Source: an uncultured Clostridia bacterium (GTDB lineage: Bacteria > Bacillota > Clostridia > Christensenellales > CAG-917). Taken from it: a DNA stretch of 64,000 nt. The DNA lies in NCBI GenBank assembly GCA_949286725.1, contig CASECZ010000001.1:186001-250000 (forward strand), in the 5' to 3' direction. The first letter of the stretch is position 1. Each line of letters opens with the position of its first letter. The notes beneath the pieces are model-generated. The model was not told where the DNA came from. It worked only from the letters and a program-made list of their open reading frames with translations, and made no database searches. Of this stretch, positions 8,201 to 19,922 are shown piece after piece. The position numbers were made by a program, and so were the translations under genes.

Positions 8201-8230
8201 AACAAAAAATCCGCCTTCGGGGGCGGATTT
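8201..8230 (-). terminator. Terminator of the trmH-yebC-proA-nifS operon
   Basis: On the - strand AAATCCGCC pairs with GGCGGATTT around a six-base loop, followed by TTTTTTGTTG. Confidence 0.85.
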
Positions 8231-8254
8231 CGACGCTTTGTCTGGTTTGACGGT

Positions 8255-9406
8255 CTATTGCAGGGCGCGCAATCGCTTAACCGCGTTCGCCACCTGCTCC
8301 GCCGCATACAACGCGTCGGCAACGTCGGTATGCCTGCCGAACGTGAAACGCACCGAACCTTTCGCCTCGCTCGGGGACAATCCCATGGCAAGCAGTGTAC
8401 GGCTGGGCTCCTTGCTGCCCGAAGAACACGCACTGCCGCCCGAGGCGCATATGCCCGCAAGGTCGAGGGCAAACAGCAGAGCCTCTCCGTCTATGCCGCC
8501 GAAACGGAAGTCGGCGTTGTTGGGCAACCGCAGTTCGGGGTCTTTCGGTCCGTTGAGGACGGCACCTTGCACGTTGCTTTCGACGTAAGCGACAAACGCG
8601 TCCCTCACGGAAGCCACGCGCGCGTTCTCGGCGTCGAGGTTGTCATAGGCGCGTTTCAATGCCGCCGCCATTCCCGCAATCGCGGGCGTGTCGGTCGTGC
8701 CGCCGCGCTTTGCGCGTTCCTGCTCTCCTCCCGCAATCAGCGGAACGAGATTCACGCCGTTGCGAACGTAAAGTGCGCCCACTCCCTTGGGACCGTAAAA
8801 TTTGTGCGCCGATAGCGACATCATATCCGCGCCGAGTGCTTTGACGTCGAGAGGCAACGCCCCTGCCGCCTGCACCGCGTCGGTGTGGAACAGCGCGCCG
8901 TGTGCGTGCGCGATTTCCGCAAGTCGCTTTACGGGCTGAACCGCACCCGTTTCGTTGTTGGCGTACATCACGCTGACAAGAAAAGTGTCGGGCGTGATTG
9001 CTTTTTCCAGTTCTTCCGCGTGCACAAGTCCGTCGCCGTCGACGGGAAGTTCGCACACGTCGAAACCTGCATTGCGCAGTTGCTCGGCACTGTGGTACAC
9101 CGCGGGGTGTTCCGTCGCAGAGACGATTATGCGACCTTTTGCGTCGCCTCGCGCGAGTGCCGCTCCTTTCAGAGCCCAGTTGTCGGACTCCGTCCCGCAA
9201 GAGGTGAAATATATCTCGTTGGGTTCCGCATTCAGCACGCGGGCAACCGTCGCACGGGCTTCGGCGACCGTTTTCGCCGCCTCCCGTCCGAAGGAATGCT
9301 GGGAATTCGCGTTGCCGAAATTGTCGGCAAAGCAAACCCGCATAGCCTCAAACGCCTCCTCACAAAGAGGGGTCGTCGCGGCATAGTCGAGATACAGTTT
9401 TTTCAT
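8255..9406 (-). CDS. Cysteine desulfurase (NifS/IscS family)
   Basis: PLP enzyme that takes sulfur from cysteine as an enzyme-bound persulfide for Fe-S cluster or tRNA thiolation. 383 residues, full length. Seen: N-terminal LDYAATTP, TSCGTESDNWA, ATEHPAVYHS, HTDAVQAAG, the PLP lysine in LSAHKFYGPKG at about residue 200, and the catalytic Cys loop ICASGGSACSSGS at about 322. Most like the NifS/IscS group I branch by its long Cys loop. It starts four bases after the proA stop with no strong ribosome binding site, so it is translationally coupled. No iscU or mnmA is adjacent, so the sulfur acceptor is unknown. Confidence 0.92.
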   Translation of the reverse strand: MKKLYLDYAATTPLCEEAFEAMRVCFADNFGNANSQHSFGREAAKTVAEARATVARVLNAEPNEIYFTSCGTESDNWALKGAALARGDAKGRIIVSATEHPAVYHSAEQLRNAGFDVCELPVDGDGLVHAEELEKAITPDTFLVSVMYANNETGAVQPVKRLAEIAHAHGALFHTDAVQAAGALPLDVKALGADMMSLSAHKFYGPKGVGALYVRNGVNLVPLIAGGEQERAKRGGTTDTPAIAGMAAALKRAYDNLDAENARVASVRDAFVAYVESNVQGAVLNGPKDPELRLPNNADFRFGGIDGEALLFALDLAGICASGGSACSSGSKEPSRTLLAMGLSPSEAKGSVRFTFGRHTDVADALYAAEQVANAVKRLRALQ

Positions 9407-9410
9407 AGGA

Positions 9411-10661
9411 TTATTTTCTGACCTGACCGTCGCCCGTTATGACGTACTTGACGGAAGTCAGTTCTTTCAAAGCAATGGGACCGCGGGCGTGCAGCTTCTG
9501 CGTGGAGATGCCCATCTCTGCTCCGAGCCCGAATTCGAAACCGTCCGTAAACCTCGTCGAGGCGTTGAGATACACCGCGGCGGAGTCCACGTTTTTGGCA
9601 AAATAGTCGAGGCATTCTGCATCGCGGGAAAGTATGGCTTCGGAGTGGTTGGTGCTGTGTGAGTTGATGAAACTCACCGCTTCGTACACGTTGTCAACGA
9701 GCATAATCGTGATTTTATACGTCAAAAACTCGGTATAAAAGTCCTGTTCGGTGGCAAGCTCGACGTCGGGCACTATTGCGCGCACTTCCTCCGTGCCGAG
9801 GATTTCGACCTTGTTTTCCTTCAACGCCGCACATATCGCGGGCAGGAATTCCGCCGCTATCGCGCGGTCGACGATGAGGTGTTCCAGCGCGTTACAGGTG
9901 GAAGGACGTTGCACCTTGGCATTGATGATTACGGGGATTGCCTTATTCAAATCGGCCGTCTTTTCGACGTAGGTATGGCAGTTGCCGCCCGCGGACGCGA
10001 TGACGGGCATCGCGGCGTTGTCGAGCACGAATTTTTTGAGCCCTTCGCCTCCGCGCGGTATGACCACATCTATGCAGTCGGCAAGACCGAGCATAATTCT
10101 GCTGGATTCCCTCGATGCGTCGTCGATGAAACTCACGACGTCGGCGGCAAGTCCGAGCGAGGCTATCGCACCGTGCATTATCTCATAGAGAACGCGATTG
10201 GAGTTGAGCGCGTCTTTGCTGCCGCGCAGAACGACGGCGTTGCCCGACTTTATGCACAATGCGGCGGCGTCCACCGTCACGTTGGGGCGCGCCTCGTAGA
10301 TTATGCCGATTACGCCGAGAGGCGCACGCACTTTCTTGATGTCCAGTCCGTTTGACAAGGTGCGCTCTTCCACGATTTCGCCCACGGGGTCGTCGAGAGC
10401 GATTATCTGTTTGACGCCCTCCACCATCGTGGCGACGCGCGCGTCGGTGAGCGTCAGTCTGTCGATGAACGTCGCGTCCTTGCCGTTTTCGCGTGCGGCG
10501 GCAACGTCGACCGCGTTGGCACTCATCATTCTCTGCTTGTTTTCGGGCGCGCACAACGCGTCGGCTATCGCGCGGAGCATACCGTTCTTCTGCTCTGCCG
10601 TGTAGCCCGCTATGGCGTACGACGCCTCTTTTGCGCGTTTGCAGACAACTGCGACTTCCAT
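9411..10661 (-). CDS. proA: ProA, gamma-glutamyl phosphate reductase
   Basis: Second step of proline synthesis: NADPH-dependent reduction of L-glutamyl 5-phosphate to the semialdehyde. 416 residues, typical length. Seen: LGVIGIIYEARPNVT, GNAVVLRGSKDA, VIPRGGEGL, and the catalytic Cys in QRPSTCNALE at about residue 257, then ARGPIALKELTS near the C-terminus. Its ATG overlaps the yebC stop by one base (TAATG). proB, normally its partner in Bacillota, is not adjacent; proA instead sits between yebC and a cysteine desulfurase gene. Confidence 0.97.
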   Translation of the reverse strand: MEVAVVCKRAKEASYAIAGYTAEQKNGMLRAIADALCAPENKQRMMSANAVDVAAARENGKDATFIDRLTLTDARVATMVEGVKQIIALDDPVGEIVEERTLSNGLDIKKVRAPLGVIGIIYEARPNVTVDAAALCIKSGNAVVLRGSKDALNSNRVLYEIMHGAIASLGLAADVVSFIDDASRESSRIMLGLADCIDVVIPRGGEGLKKFVLDNAAMPVIASAGGNCHTYVEKTADLNKAIPVIINAKVQRPSTCNALEHLIVDRAIAAEFLPAICAALKENKVEILGTEEVRAIVPDVELATEQDFYTEFLTYKITIMLVDNVYEAVSFINSHSTNHSEAILSRDAECLDYFAKNVDSAAVYLNASTRFTDGFEFGLGAEMGISTQKLHARGPIALKELTSVKYVITGDGQVRK

Positions 10662-11407
10662 TATTCTTCCTCTTCGTCCTGAATGGTTATGACGGCGTTG
10701 TGGTAGATGTTCTGAACGTCGTCGAGTTCTTCCAGTTTGTCTATCATTTTGAGCAGCGTCGTCTGCTGTTGCTCGTCGGGAGTGACCTCGTTTTCGGGTA
10801 TCATATCCACTTCGGCAGACAGAATTTTGACGCCGTTCTTTTCCAGTTCCTCACGCACCGAACCTAGGTCGGAAGGCGCGGTGAGCACTTCGAACACTTC
10901 GTCGTCCTCGGAGTTGATGTCCTCGGCGCCCGCTTCGAGCGCGAACATCATGAGGTCGTCCTCGCTTATGTCGGCTTTGGATACGGTGATAACGCCCTTC
11001 TTGTTGAACATAAAGGAGACGCAACCCGTTGTCCCCATGGAGCCGCCGAACTTGTCGAAAAGGTGTCTTACGTCGCCCGCGGTGCGGTTCTTGTTGTCGG
11101 TAAGAGCCTCGACGATGAACGCCGTGCCGCCCACACCGTAACCTTCGTAAGTCATTTCCTCGTAGTTGATGGAGCCGAGTTCTCCGCTGGCTTTCTTTAT
11201 GCTGCGGGCGATGTTGTCGTTGGGCATGTTGTTGCTCTTTGCCTTGGCGATTGCGTCGCGCAGTTTGCTGTTGCTGTTGGGGTCGGGACCGCCCTGCTTG
11301 ACCGCCACGGCGATTTCACGACCTATTTTGGTGAACACGTTGGCGCGAGCCGCGTCGCTCTTGCCTTTCTTCTGCTGGATATTGTGCCATTTGCTGTGTC
11401 CGCTCAT
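10661..11407 (-). CDS. yebC: YebC/TACO1 family ribosome-associated or regulatory protein
   Basis: 248 residues. Recognised by the N-terminal signature [20 protein letters not shown] and by GYGPGG-like GYGVGG in the middle (family GYGPGG), then [11 protein letters not shown]. YebC proteins were long described as transcriptional regulators; members are now known to ease ribosome stalling at proline-rich stretches. The ATG at 11407 has ACGGAGGAACA upstream, which decides it over an upstream ATG. It follows trmH by 13 bases and overlaps proA by one base. The C-terminus is very acidic. Confidence 0.95.
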   Translation of the reverse strand: MSGHSKWHNIQQKKGKSDAARANVFTKIGREIAVAVKQGGPDPNSNSKLRDAIAKAKSNNMPNDNIARSIKKASGELGSINYEEMTYEGYGVGGTAFIVEALTDNKNRTAGDVRHLFDKFGGSMGTTGCVSFMFNKKGVITVSKADISEDDLMMFALEAGAEDINSEDDEVFEVLTAPSDLGSVREELEKNGVKILSAEVDMIPENEVTPDEQQQTTLLKMIDKLEELDDVQNIYHNAVITIQDEEEE

Positions 11408-11420
11408 TTTGTTCCTCCGT

Positions 11421-12167
11421 TTATTCGATAAAAATCCGATACATGGCAACCGCGGTTGCGACCGCCACGTTCAGAGATTCCATTCCGCCCCGCATGGGCA
11501 ACGACATAACGCGGCGGCACCTCGAAAGCAGGTCGCGGCGTATGCCGTGAGCCTCGTTGCCCGCGACGTAAAGCACGGGTGTTTCGGGTGCGCACTCCGC
11601 AAGGCTGTCGCCCGCCATATCGAGCGCAACGGAATTGCAACCGTCTGCAAGCGCGAACGCCTGCTCCGTCGTAATTCTGAAAATCCTGGTGCGCAGAACT
11701 CCGCCCATAGACGCACGCACGACTTTCGGTGCGTAGGCGTCGGCGCAGTCCGCGAGATAGACGTCCTCGAAACCCGTCGCCGCGGCAGTTCTCAAAATCG
11801 TGCCGAGGTTGCCCGGGTCGGATACGCCGTCGAGCAAAAGCGCGTTTCCACGCGGCAGAGCGAACTCCCGCACGGGGATGCGCACCGCGGCGGCAAGTCC
11901 GTAGGGCGTGACGGTGTCGGATATGCTCTTCATCACGCTGTCGGTTACATAATACACCTGCGCGCGCGTAGTGGCAAGTATCTCTTCCGCCTCTGCTTCT
12001 CTGCCCTCGGCGACAAGCAGAAATTCCACCTGCGCGTCCGAGGGAAGGTCGGCGACGATTTTGCCTCCTTCGACAAGGAAAAGCCCCGTCTCGTCGCGGA
12101 ACTTTTTTTCCGCAAGCGAACGGCAGAGTTTTGCTATCCTGTTCGACGAAGAAGTGATGACGTCCAT
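11421..12167 (-). CDS. TrmH/SpoU family RNA 2'-O-methyltransferase
   Basis: SAM-dependent methylation of a ribose 2'-OH in rRNA or tRNA; the exact site is not decided by sequence (RlmB-like or TrmH-like). 248 residues: an N-terminal substrate-binding domain (about 1-90) starting [15 protein letters not shown], then the knotted SPOUT domain with its three motifs, [23 protein letters not shown] and [15 protein letters not shown]. It heads trmH-yebC-proA-nifS. The ATG lacks a Shine-Dalgarno sequence and lies 14 bases beyond the hairpin ending the rplT operon, so how it is translated is unclear. Confidence 0.92.
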   Translation of the reverse strand: MDVITSSSNRIAKLCRSLAEKKFRDETGLFLVEGGKIVADLPSDAQVEFLLVAEGREAEAEEILATTRAQVYYVTDSVMKSISDTVTPYGLAAAVRIPVREFALPRGNALLLDGVSDPGNLGTILRTAAATGFEDVYLADCADAYAPKVVRASMGGVLRTRIFRITTEQAFALADGCNSVALDMAGDSLAECAPETPVLYVAGNEAHGIRRDLLSRCRRVMSLPMRGGMESLNVAVATAVAMYRIFIE

Positions 12168-12171
12168 ATTA

Positions 12172-12198
12172 TAATCAAAGAGGCGCGAAACGCGCCTC
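12172..12198 (-). terminator. rplT: Hairpin after rplT
   Basis: AGGCGCG pairs with CGCGCCT around AAA; the U-tract on the - strand is weak (CTTTGATTAT), so some read-through into trmH is likely. Confidence 0.6.
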
Positions 12199-12205
12199 CC
12201 GTCGA

Positions 12206-12559
12206 TTACGCGAGTTTTGCCTTCGCCTGCTCACAGAGTGCGGCGAACGCTTTGGGGTCGGAAATGGCGATTTCGCTCAGCACCTTGCGGTTGAGGTCGA
12301 TGCCTGCCATTTTGAGACCGTGCATGAGTCTGGAATAGCTCAAATCGTTCATACGCGCGGCGGCGTTGATACGGGCAATCCACAGTTTTCTGAAATCGCG
12401 CTTTTTCTGCTTTCTGCCGACGTAGGCATAGTAGCCGCTGCGCATAACCTGCTGTTTGGCAACACGGTAAAGACGATGCTTTCCACCGTAGTAACCTTTT
12501 GCTTGCTTCATTATTTTTCTGCGCTTCTTGACTGCGCTTACAGCTCTTTTTATTCTCAT
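12206..12559 (-). CDS. rplT: 50S ribosomal protein L20
   Basis: 117 residues, full length. Basic N-terminus [16 protein letters not shown], then [19 protein letters not shown] and [14 protein letters not shown], typical of L20, which binds 23S rRNA early in assembly. In Bacillota L20 also represses its own operon by binding the infC leader RNA, which fits the attenuator seen upstream of infC here. Third gene of infC-rpmI-rplT, 12 bases after rpmI. Confidence 0.98.
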   Translation of the reverse strand: MRIKRAVSAVKKRRKIMKQAKGYYGGKHRLYRVAKQQVMRSGYYAYVGRKQKKRDFRKLWIARINAAARMNDLSYSRLMHGLKMAGIDLNRKVLSEIAISDPKAFAALCEQAKAKLA

Positions 12560-12571
12560 AGTACGGTCTCC

Positions 12572-12769
12572 TTATTGATAGGGCAACAATTTCTTGAGTT
12601 CGGCCTCTTTGGTCTGGTCGATATACTGGTCCTGACGGAGAGAACGTTTTCTCTTGGTCGTCTTTTTGGTCAGAATGTGGTCGTGACCGCTGTGGTCGCA
12701 CTTATAGTGACCGTTCGCGCTCTTTCTGAAACGCTTTTTTGCTCCGCTGTGGGTTTTCTGCTTTGGCAT
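12572..12769 (-). CDS. rpmI: 50S ribosomal protein L35
   Basis: 65 residues, the normal length. [20 protein letters not shown] matches the L35 start, and [15 protein letters not shown] follows. It lies in its usual place between infC and rplT. A GGAGG sequence precedes the ATG. Confidence 0.98.
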   Translation of the reverse strand: MPKQKTHSGAKKRFRKSANGHYKCDHSGHDHILTKKTTKRKRSLRQDQYIDQTKEAELKKLLPYQ

Positions 12770-12841
12770 AACCTGCCTCCTATTGATAATTGTATTAGCC
12801 CCGAAACTGTCGCTTTCGGTACGCGCTTTCGCGCGGATTTG

Positions 12842-13360
12842 TCATTTCTTGTTGCTTGCGGGTGCGAGAATGGTGTAAATCATTCTGCCCTCTTGCACGG
12901 GCGCCTTCTCCACCGCCGCGCCTTCGCCGACCATTGCGATGTAATCGTTGATGATGCCGACCGCTATGTCGGGGTGCGCCTGTTGTCTGCCTTTCAGCCT
13001 TATGGACGCTTTGACCTTGTTGCCTTCGGCAATGAACTTTGCCGTCTGCGCCGCAAGCCTCTTGGTGTCGCCGATATCGATTGTCGCAGAGAGCCTGACC
13101 TCTTTCAGCTCGACTATGCGCTGATTCTTGCGCTGCTCCTTCTCGCGTTTCTGCTGGTCGTAACGGTACTTGCCGTAGTCCATCAGTTTGCAGGTGGCGG
13201 GAGTCACGTCGGGCGGCGAAACCTTGCACAGATCAAACCCCTTATCCTCTGCAATGCGTCTGGCTTCCGCGATGGATATGACGCCGTACTGGGTGCCGTC
13301 CTCGCCAATGAGCCTGACTTCGCGGTCTCTTATTCTCTCGTTGATGATTAACTCCTTCAA
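12842..13360 (-). CDS. infC: Translation initiation factor IF-3
   Basis: 172 residues with both IF-3 domains: IINERIRDREVRLIG at the N-terminus and the linker and C-terminal domain with VSPPDVTPATCKLMDYGKY, EVRLSATIDIGD and ASIRLKGRQQ. It keeps fMet-tRNA and start-codon fidelity on the 30S subunit. No ATG is available at the right place; the TTG at 13360 was chosen because GGAGGGG precedes it and the resulting N-terminus aligns with known IF-3 proteins. infC often uses a rare start codon as part of autoregulation, which fits. A leader with an intrinsic terminator ends only a few bases before the ribosome binding site. Confidence 0.95.
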   Translation of the reverse strand: MKELIINERIRDREVRLIGEDGTQYGVISIAEARRIAEDKGFDLCKVSPPDVTPATCKLMDYGKYRYDQQKREKEQRKNQRIVELKEVRLSATIDIGDTKRLAAQTAKFIAEGNKVKASIRLKGRQQAHPDIAVGIINDYIAMVGEGAAVEKAPVQEGRMIYTILAPASNKK

Positions 13361-13484
13361 GAGTCCCCTCCGAAAAAAAATGTCGGCGAACAAAGTTCTC
13401 CGACACACACCTTTCCCTTTGGGAATAAAGTACTTTGTGACAACCACTTGACCTAGTCGGTGGTGAAAGGAAACCTTTGCTTGC
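13361..13484 (-). promoter_or_regulatory. infC operon leader RNA, probable L20-type autoregulatory leader
   Basis: About 120 bases between the promoter and infC. Besides the terminator it can form AAAGG/CCTTT, ACCAC-GAC/GTC-GTGGT and TTCCC/GGGAA hairpins, and a CCGAC upstream can pair with the GTCGG of the terminator stem as a short antiterminator. In Bacillus the same operon is regulated by L20 through premature termination. The assignment to that family is by position and architecture, not by a covariance search. Confidence 0.6.
13373..13405 (-). terminator. Attenuator terminator in the infC leader
   Basis: On the - strand TGTCGG pairs with CCGACA, with an inner GAAC/GTTC stem, followed by eight Us, and it lies directly before the infC ribosome binding site. 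Its position between promoter and coding region makes it an attenuator rather than an end-of-gene terminator. Confidence 0.8.
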
Positions 13485-13490
13485 CCGATA

Positions 13491-13519
13491 ACTATAACAA
13501 ATATATTTACTCGTGTCAA
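13491..13519 (-). promoter_or_regulatory. Promoter of infC-rpmI-rplT
   Basis: On the - strand TTGACA, 17 bases, TATAGT. Confidence 0.85.
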
Positions 13520-13566
13520 ACGATTTGCGCAACAAAATATAATCCGCGTATTACGCGCGCACGCAC

Positions 13567-14310
13567 TTACGCAAATATGTCGGCGCGTCGTACGAGCGGC
13601 GGCAGAAATTTTCGGTATCTGCGCGTAAGAAAACGGTTGAGCAAAATAAACAGTGCAACCAATGCGCCGAATACAAAGAGGCAAACCGTATAATACACTG
13701 CTCCGAACGCAGGAGTTACGTCCATTCCGAGAACGCCCGCGACAAGGCTGCCGTCGATTATGCCTATTATGCTGGAATTTTTGTACGACACTCCGTAAGC
13801 CGTCACCAACAAATTGAGGTAGGCAAAGAAGAACCCGAACCAACCGACAAGACACACCACGTCCTCGCGCTTCACTTCCAGTTGCGCAGTCATAAATATG
13901 CTGCCCAGCAAAAGCAGGTTATGATTGCACATCGCCATATTTATCAAAAAAAATTTGTCGGAAGAGTTCAGCGAGGCTATGTGTGTTTCGGGGAAAAAGG
14001 TCATAGTCGCGACGTAAATAATGCCGCTCAGCATAGCACTGAACGCAGCCGCGGATTTCAACGGACGCAACGGCACGAAAGCGGCAACGCCAAAAAGAAA
14101 ATACGACATTGCCGAAAGGTCTATGGGCATTGCTTTGAAAGGGCCGTACTCGTTCAGTTTGTAACACAGCAAATACGCACCTATCACCCACACGACGACG
14201 GCATCGAACAAACGGTTCCTGCCTGCGACCAAACAGGCTATCGCAACGATAGCCGCAAAGACCGCGATTTGTATCACGCCGTAATACCAGTAACTTCCCG
14301 TAAATATCAT
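13567..14310 (-). CDS. Seven-helix membrane protein, possibly YwaF/TMEM164-like
   Basis: 247 residues with seven hydrophobic segments and a basic C-terminal tail (RFLTRRYRKF). The pattern MPIDLSAMSYFLFG in helix 3 and NHNLLLLGS in the middle recalls the YwaF/TMEM164 family, where a conserved H-rich loop and LPLHLC-like motif are found; similarity is loose. The ribosome binding site (GGGGAA) is weak. No functional partner is adjacent: it sits alone between the infC leader and thrS. Function unknown. Confidence 0.6.
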   Translation of the reverse strand: MIFTGSYWYYGVIQIAVFAAIVAIACLVAGRNRLFDAVVVWVIGAYLLCYKLNEYGPFKAMPIDLSAMSYFLFGVAAFVPLRPLKSAAAFSAMLSGIIYVATMTFFPETHIASLNSSDKFFLINMAMCNHNLLLLGSIFMTAQLEVKREDVVCLVGWFGFFFAYLNLLVTAYGVSYKNSSIIGIIDGSLVAGVLGMDVTPAFGAVYYTVCLFVFGALVALFILLNRFLTRRYRKFLPPLVRRADIFA

Positions 14311-14572
14311 TCGTGTTCCCCGCCGTGATCGTCCACGACGTATTATATTCCGTCCGCCTACATTTTACTCCCAAATCGCGTCCGTTGCAAGTTGCAGCGA
14401 AAAAACACATAATCCTATATTTAATTTGTCAAAACAAGTGTATAAAGTTGCGGATTATGCAATATTTGCGCTCGCAAGCCGTCGAGAGAATTGCGCGAAA
14501 CAAACTGTCCGAACGTTGCACGGCGGCGCGAAAAACGCAGATTTCGCTTGCGTGAACACGCAAAGCACCTTT
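14311..14572. other. Intergenic region without a convincing gene
   Basis: AT-rich upstream region of the seven-helix protein gene. A TTGACA is present on the - strand near 14424, but without a convincing -10 at proper spacing; a TATAAT lies about 35 bases before the gene. No RNA gene or small coding frame could be supported. Confidence 0.5.
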
Positions 14573-14577
14573 GCAGA

Positions 14578-14605
14578 CAAAACAAAACACCCGTAAAAAC
14601 GGGTG
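14578..14605 (-). terminator. thrS terminator
   Basis: CACCCGT pairs with ACGGGTG around a four-base loop, followed on the - strand by TTTTGTTTTG. Confidence 0.85.
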
Positions 14606-14643
14606 CTGTGTTTCGTGTGTTTGAAGTGCGGTGCAAAACGAGC

Positions 14644-16581
14644 TTACTTCCTGATTTTCTTTGCGACTTCGTCGAGGGCAAGCGCCGTAAAATCCGCAAC
14701 CGTCATTGTGCCGAGGTCGCCGTCCGCGCGGTGGCGTACGGACAACACTCCCTGCTCCGCTTCCTTGTCGCCGATGACGATGACGTAAGGCACTTTTTCA
14801 AGCTGTGCTTCGCGGATTTTCTTGCCTAGCTTTTCGCTTCTGACATCGGCGTCGGCACGCAGTCCCGCCGCCTTAAGTTGTTTCGCCACGGCTTTGGCGT
14901 TGTCTGCTGTGCGGTCGGTAAGCGACAGCACTCTGACCTGTTCGGGTGCCATCCACAGCGGGAACGCTCCGTTGTATTTCTCTATGAGCATTGCGAGCGT
15001 ACGTTCGTAGCAGCCGATGGAACTGCGGTGAATGATGAGCGGACGCGCTTTCTCGCCGTTCTCGTCGATGTAAATCATATCGAACCTTTCCGCCAGCGCG
15101 AAGTCGAGCTGAACCGTGAACAGCGTGTCTTCCTTGCCGTGGACGTTGGTGCCCTGCACGTCGAGTTTGGGTCCGTAGAACGCGGCTTCGCCCCACGCCT
15201 CGCTGTACTCTATGCCGAGGTCGTCGAGTATCTTTTTCATTACGCCTTCCGTCTTTTCCCAATCAGCCGCGGTGCCGACGTACTTGTCGCTGTTTGCGGG
15301 GTCCCAACGCGAGAAACGGTATGTCACGTCGTTTTCGAGGTCGAAAGTTTTGAGCATGAATTTGATGAGGTCGACTGCACCGAAGAATTCCTCTTCCAGT
15401 TGGTCGGGCGTGCAAACGATATGTCCGTCGGCAAGCGTAAACTGACGAATGCGCGTAAGACCGTGCATTTCGCCGCTGGCTTCCTTTCTGAATTCCACCG
15501 CGGTTTCGGCATAGCGCAGGGGCAGGTCGCGATAGGATTTAAGACCGTTCTTGTAAATCGTGAACTGGAAAGGACAGGTCATAGGACGCAGGCAAAGGAT
15601 TTCGTCGTCGACGTCCTCTTCGCCGATATAGAACATTTTGTCCTTATAATGGTCCCAGTGTCCGGAAGTGATGAATAGATTGTTTTTGGACATAATCGGG
15701 GTTTTGGTGAGCAGATAACCTCTCCTCTCCTCTTCGTCCTCGACAAAACGCTGCATAATCTGTATTATACGCGCACCCTTGGGCATAATGAGCGGCAGCC
15801 CCTGACCTATGTTCTCGTCGGTCATAAACAGACCGAGTTCCCTGCCCAGTTTGTTGTGATCGCGTTTTTTGGCTTCTTCGAGTCTGGCAAGATACTCGTC
15901 GAGGTCGGCTTTTTTGTCAAACGCCGTGCCGTAAATTCTGGTCAGCATCTTGTTCTTCTCGTTGCCGCGCCAGTACGCGCCGGTGAGAGCCGTAAGTTTG
16001 AAGAACTTCACTCTACCCGTCGAGGCAAGGTGAGGACCTGCGCACAGGTCTGTAAAATCGCCTTGGGTGTAGAATGTGATTTCTTCGCCTTCGGGTATAT
16101 CGGCAAGCAGTTCCATTTTGTAGGTCTGCTTCATCTTTTTGATGATTTTTTCGGCTTCCGCGCGGGAGACGGACTTCCTGACAATGGGCATATCGGCTTT
16201 TATTATGCTCTTCATCTCGGCTTCGATTTTTTCGAAATCCGCCTGCGTAATCGGGGTCTTGAAATCGAAATCGTAGTAGAACCCGTCTTTTACGGAAGGA
16301 CCTATCGCGAGCTGAACGGTGGGATAAATGTTCTTGACCGCCTGCGCGAGAATGTGCGAACAGGTGTGACGGTAAGCGGCTTTGCCCTCTTCGTCGGCGA
16401 AAGTGAGCACTTCGAAAGTGCAATCCTTGTCGATTACCGTATTCAGCGAACTCAGAACGCCGTCGATACGACAAATCAGAGCCGCGCGTGCCAGCCCTTC
16501 GCTTATCTGTGCGGCGATTTCGCGCGCGGATTTTGCGCCTTCCACCGTCATTTTGCTGCCGTCTTTGAGTGTGATAATCAT
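14644..16581 (-). CDS. thrS: Threonyl-tRNA synthetase
   Basis: 645 residues, full length, with the usual four parts: N-terminal TGS domain (1-60), editing domain with HTCSHILAQAV and DLCAGPHL, class II catalytic core with motif 2 (FRKEASGEMHGL) and the zinc ligands in RPMTCPF, ADGHIV and IIHRSSIGCYER, and a C-terminal anticodon-binding domain. Charges tRNA(Thr) in the cytoplasm. The ATG follows AAAGGAG. It is monocistronic, with its own promoter and terminator. The leader is only about 50 bases, too short for the T-box that often controls thrS in Bacillota. Confidence 0.98.
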   Translation of the reverse strand: MIITLKDGSKMTVEGAKSAREIAAQISEGLARAALICRIDGVLSSLNTVIDKDCTFEVLTFADEEGKAAYRHTCSHILAQAVKNIYPTVQLAIGPSVKDGFYYDFDFKTPITQADFEKIEAEMKSIIKADMPIVRKSVSRAEAEKIIKKMKQTYKMELLADIPEGEEITFYTQGDFTDLCAGPHLASTGRVKFFKLTALTGAYWRGNEKNKMLTRIYGTAFDKKADLDEYLARLEEAKKRDHNKLGRELGLFMTDENIGQGLPLIMPKGARIIQIMQRFVEDEEERRGYLLTKTPIMSKNNLFITSGHWDHYKDKMFYIGEEDVDDEILCLRPMTCPFQFTIYKNGLKSYRDLPLRYAETAVEFRKEASGEMHGLTRIRQFTLADGHIVCTPDQLEEEFFGAVDLIKFMLKTFDLENDVTYRFSRWDPANSDKYVGTAADWEKTEGVMKKILDDLGIEYSEAWGEAAFYGPKLDVQGTNVHGKEDTLFTVQLDFALAERFDMIYIDENGEKARPLIIHRSSIGCYERTLAMLIEKYNGAFPLWMAPEQVRVLSLTDRTADNAKAVAKQLKAAGLRADADVRSEKLGKKIREAQLEKVPYVIVIGDKEAEQGVLSVRHRADGDLGTMTVADFTALALDEVAKKIRK

Positions 16582-16639
16582 AAAAACTCCTTTGCAATCG
16601 GCCCCACGAACGGCCGTGCGTAATTTAATAGCAAGATGA

Positions 16640-16668
16640 ATTATAAATACACCTTTATATTAAGTCAA
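16640..16668 (-). promoter_or_regulatory. thrS promoter
   Basis: On the - strand TTGACT, 17 bases, TATAAT, about 60 bases before the start codon. Confidence 0.85.
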
Positions 16669-16782
16669 CCCAAAACGCCAAACAAAATAAAAAAACCGCG
16701 ACATTCCCCCGTTCCGACGTTTAGACCGCACTAAACGTAATGAAAATGCGTCCTTGTCCGCGCGTCCGTGCCGCAACGGTAT

Positions 16783-16808
16783 AAAAAAAGCCCCGCATAT
16801 GCGGGGCT
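16783..16808 (-). terminator. lacZ terminator
   Basis: A perfect palindrome, AGCCCCGCAT and its complement, followed on the - strand by seven Us. Confidence 0.9.
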
Positions 16809-16832
16809 TGAAATCCGTTGTCCTTACTTCGG

Positions 16833-19922
<3,090 letters not shown>

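Noticed and set aside
16582-16668. T-box leader before thrS
   Set aside because: The promoter leaves only about 50 bases of leader, too short, and no T-box sequence or terminator is present.
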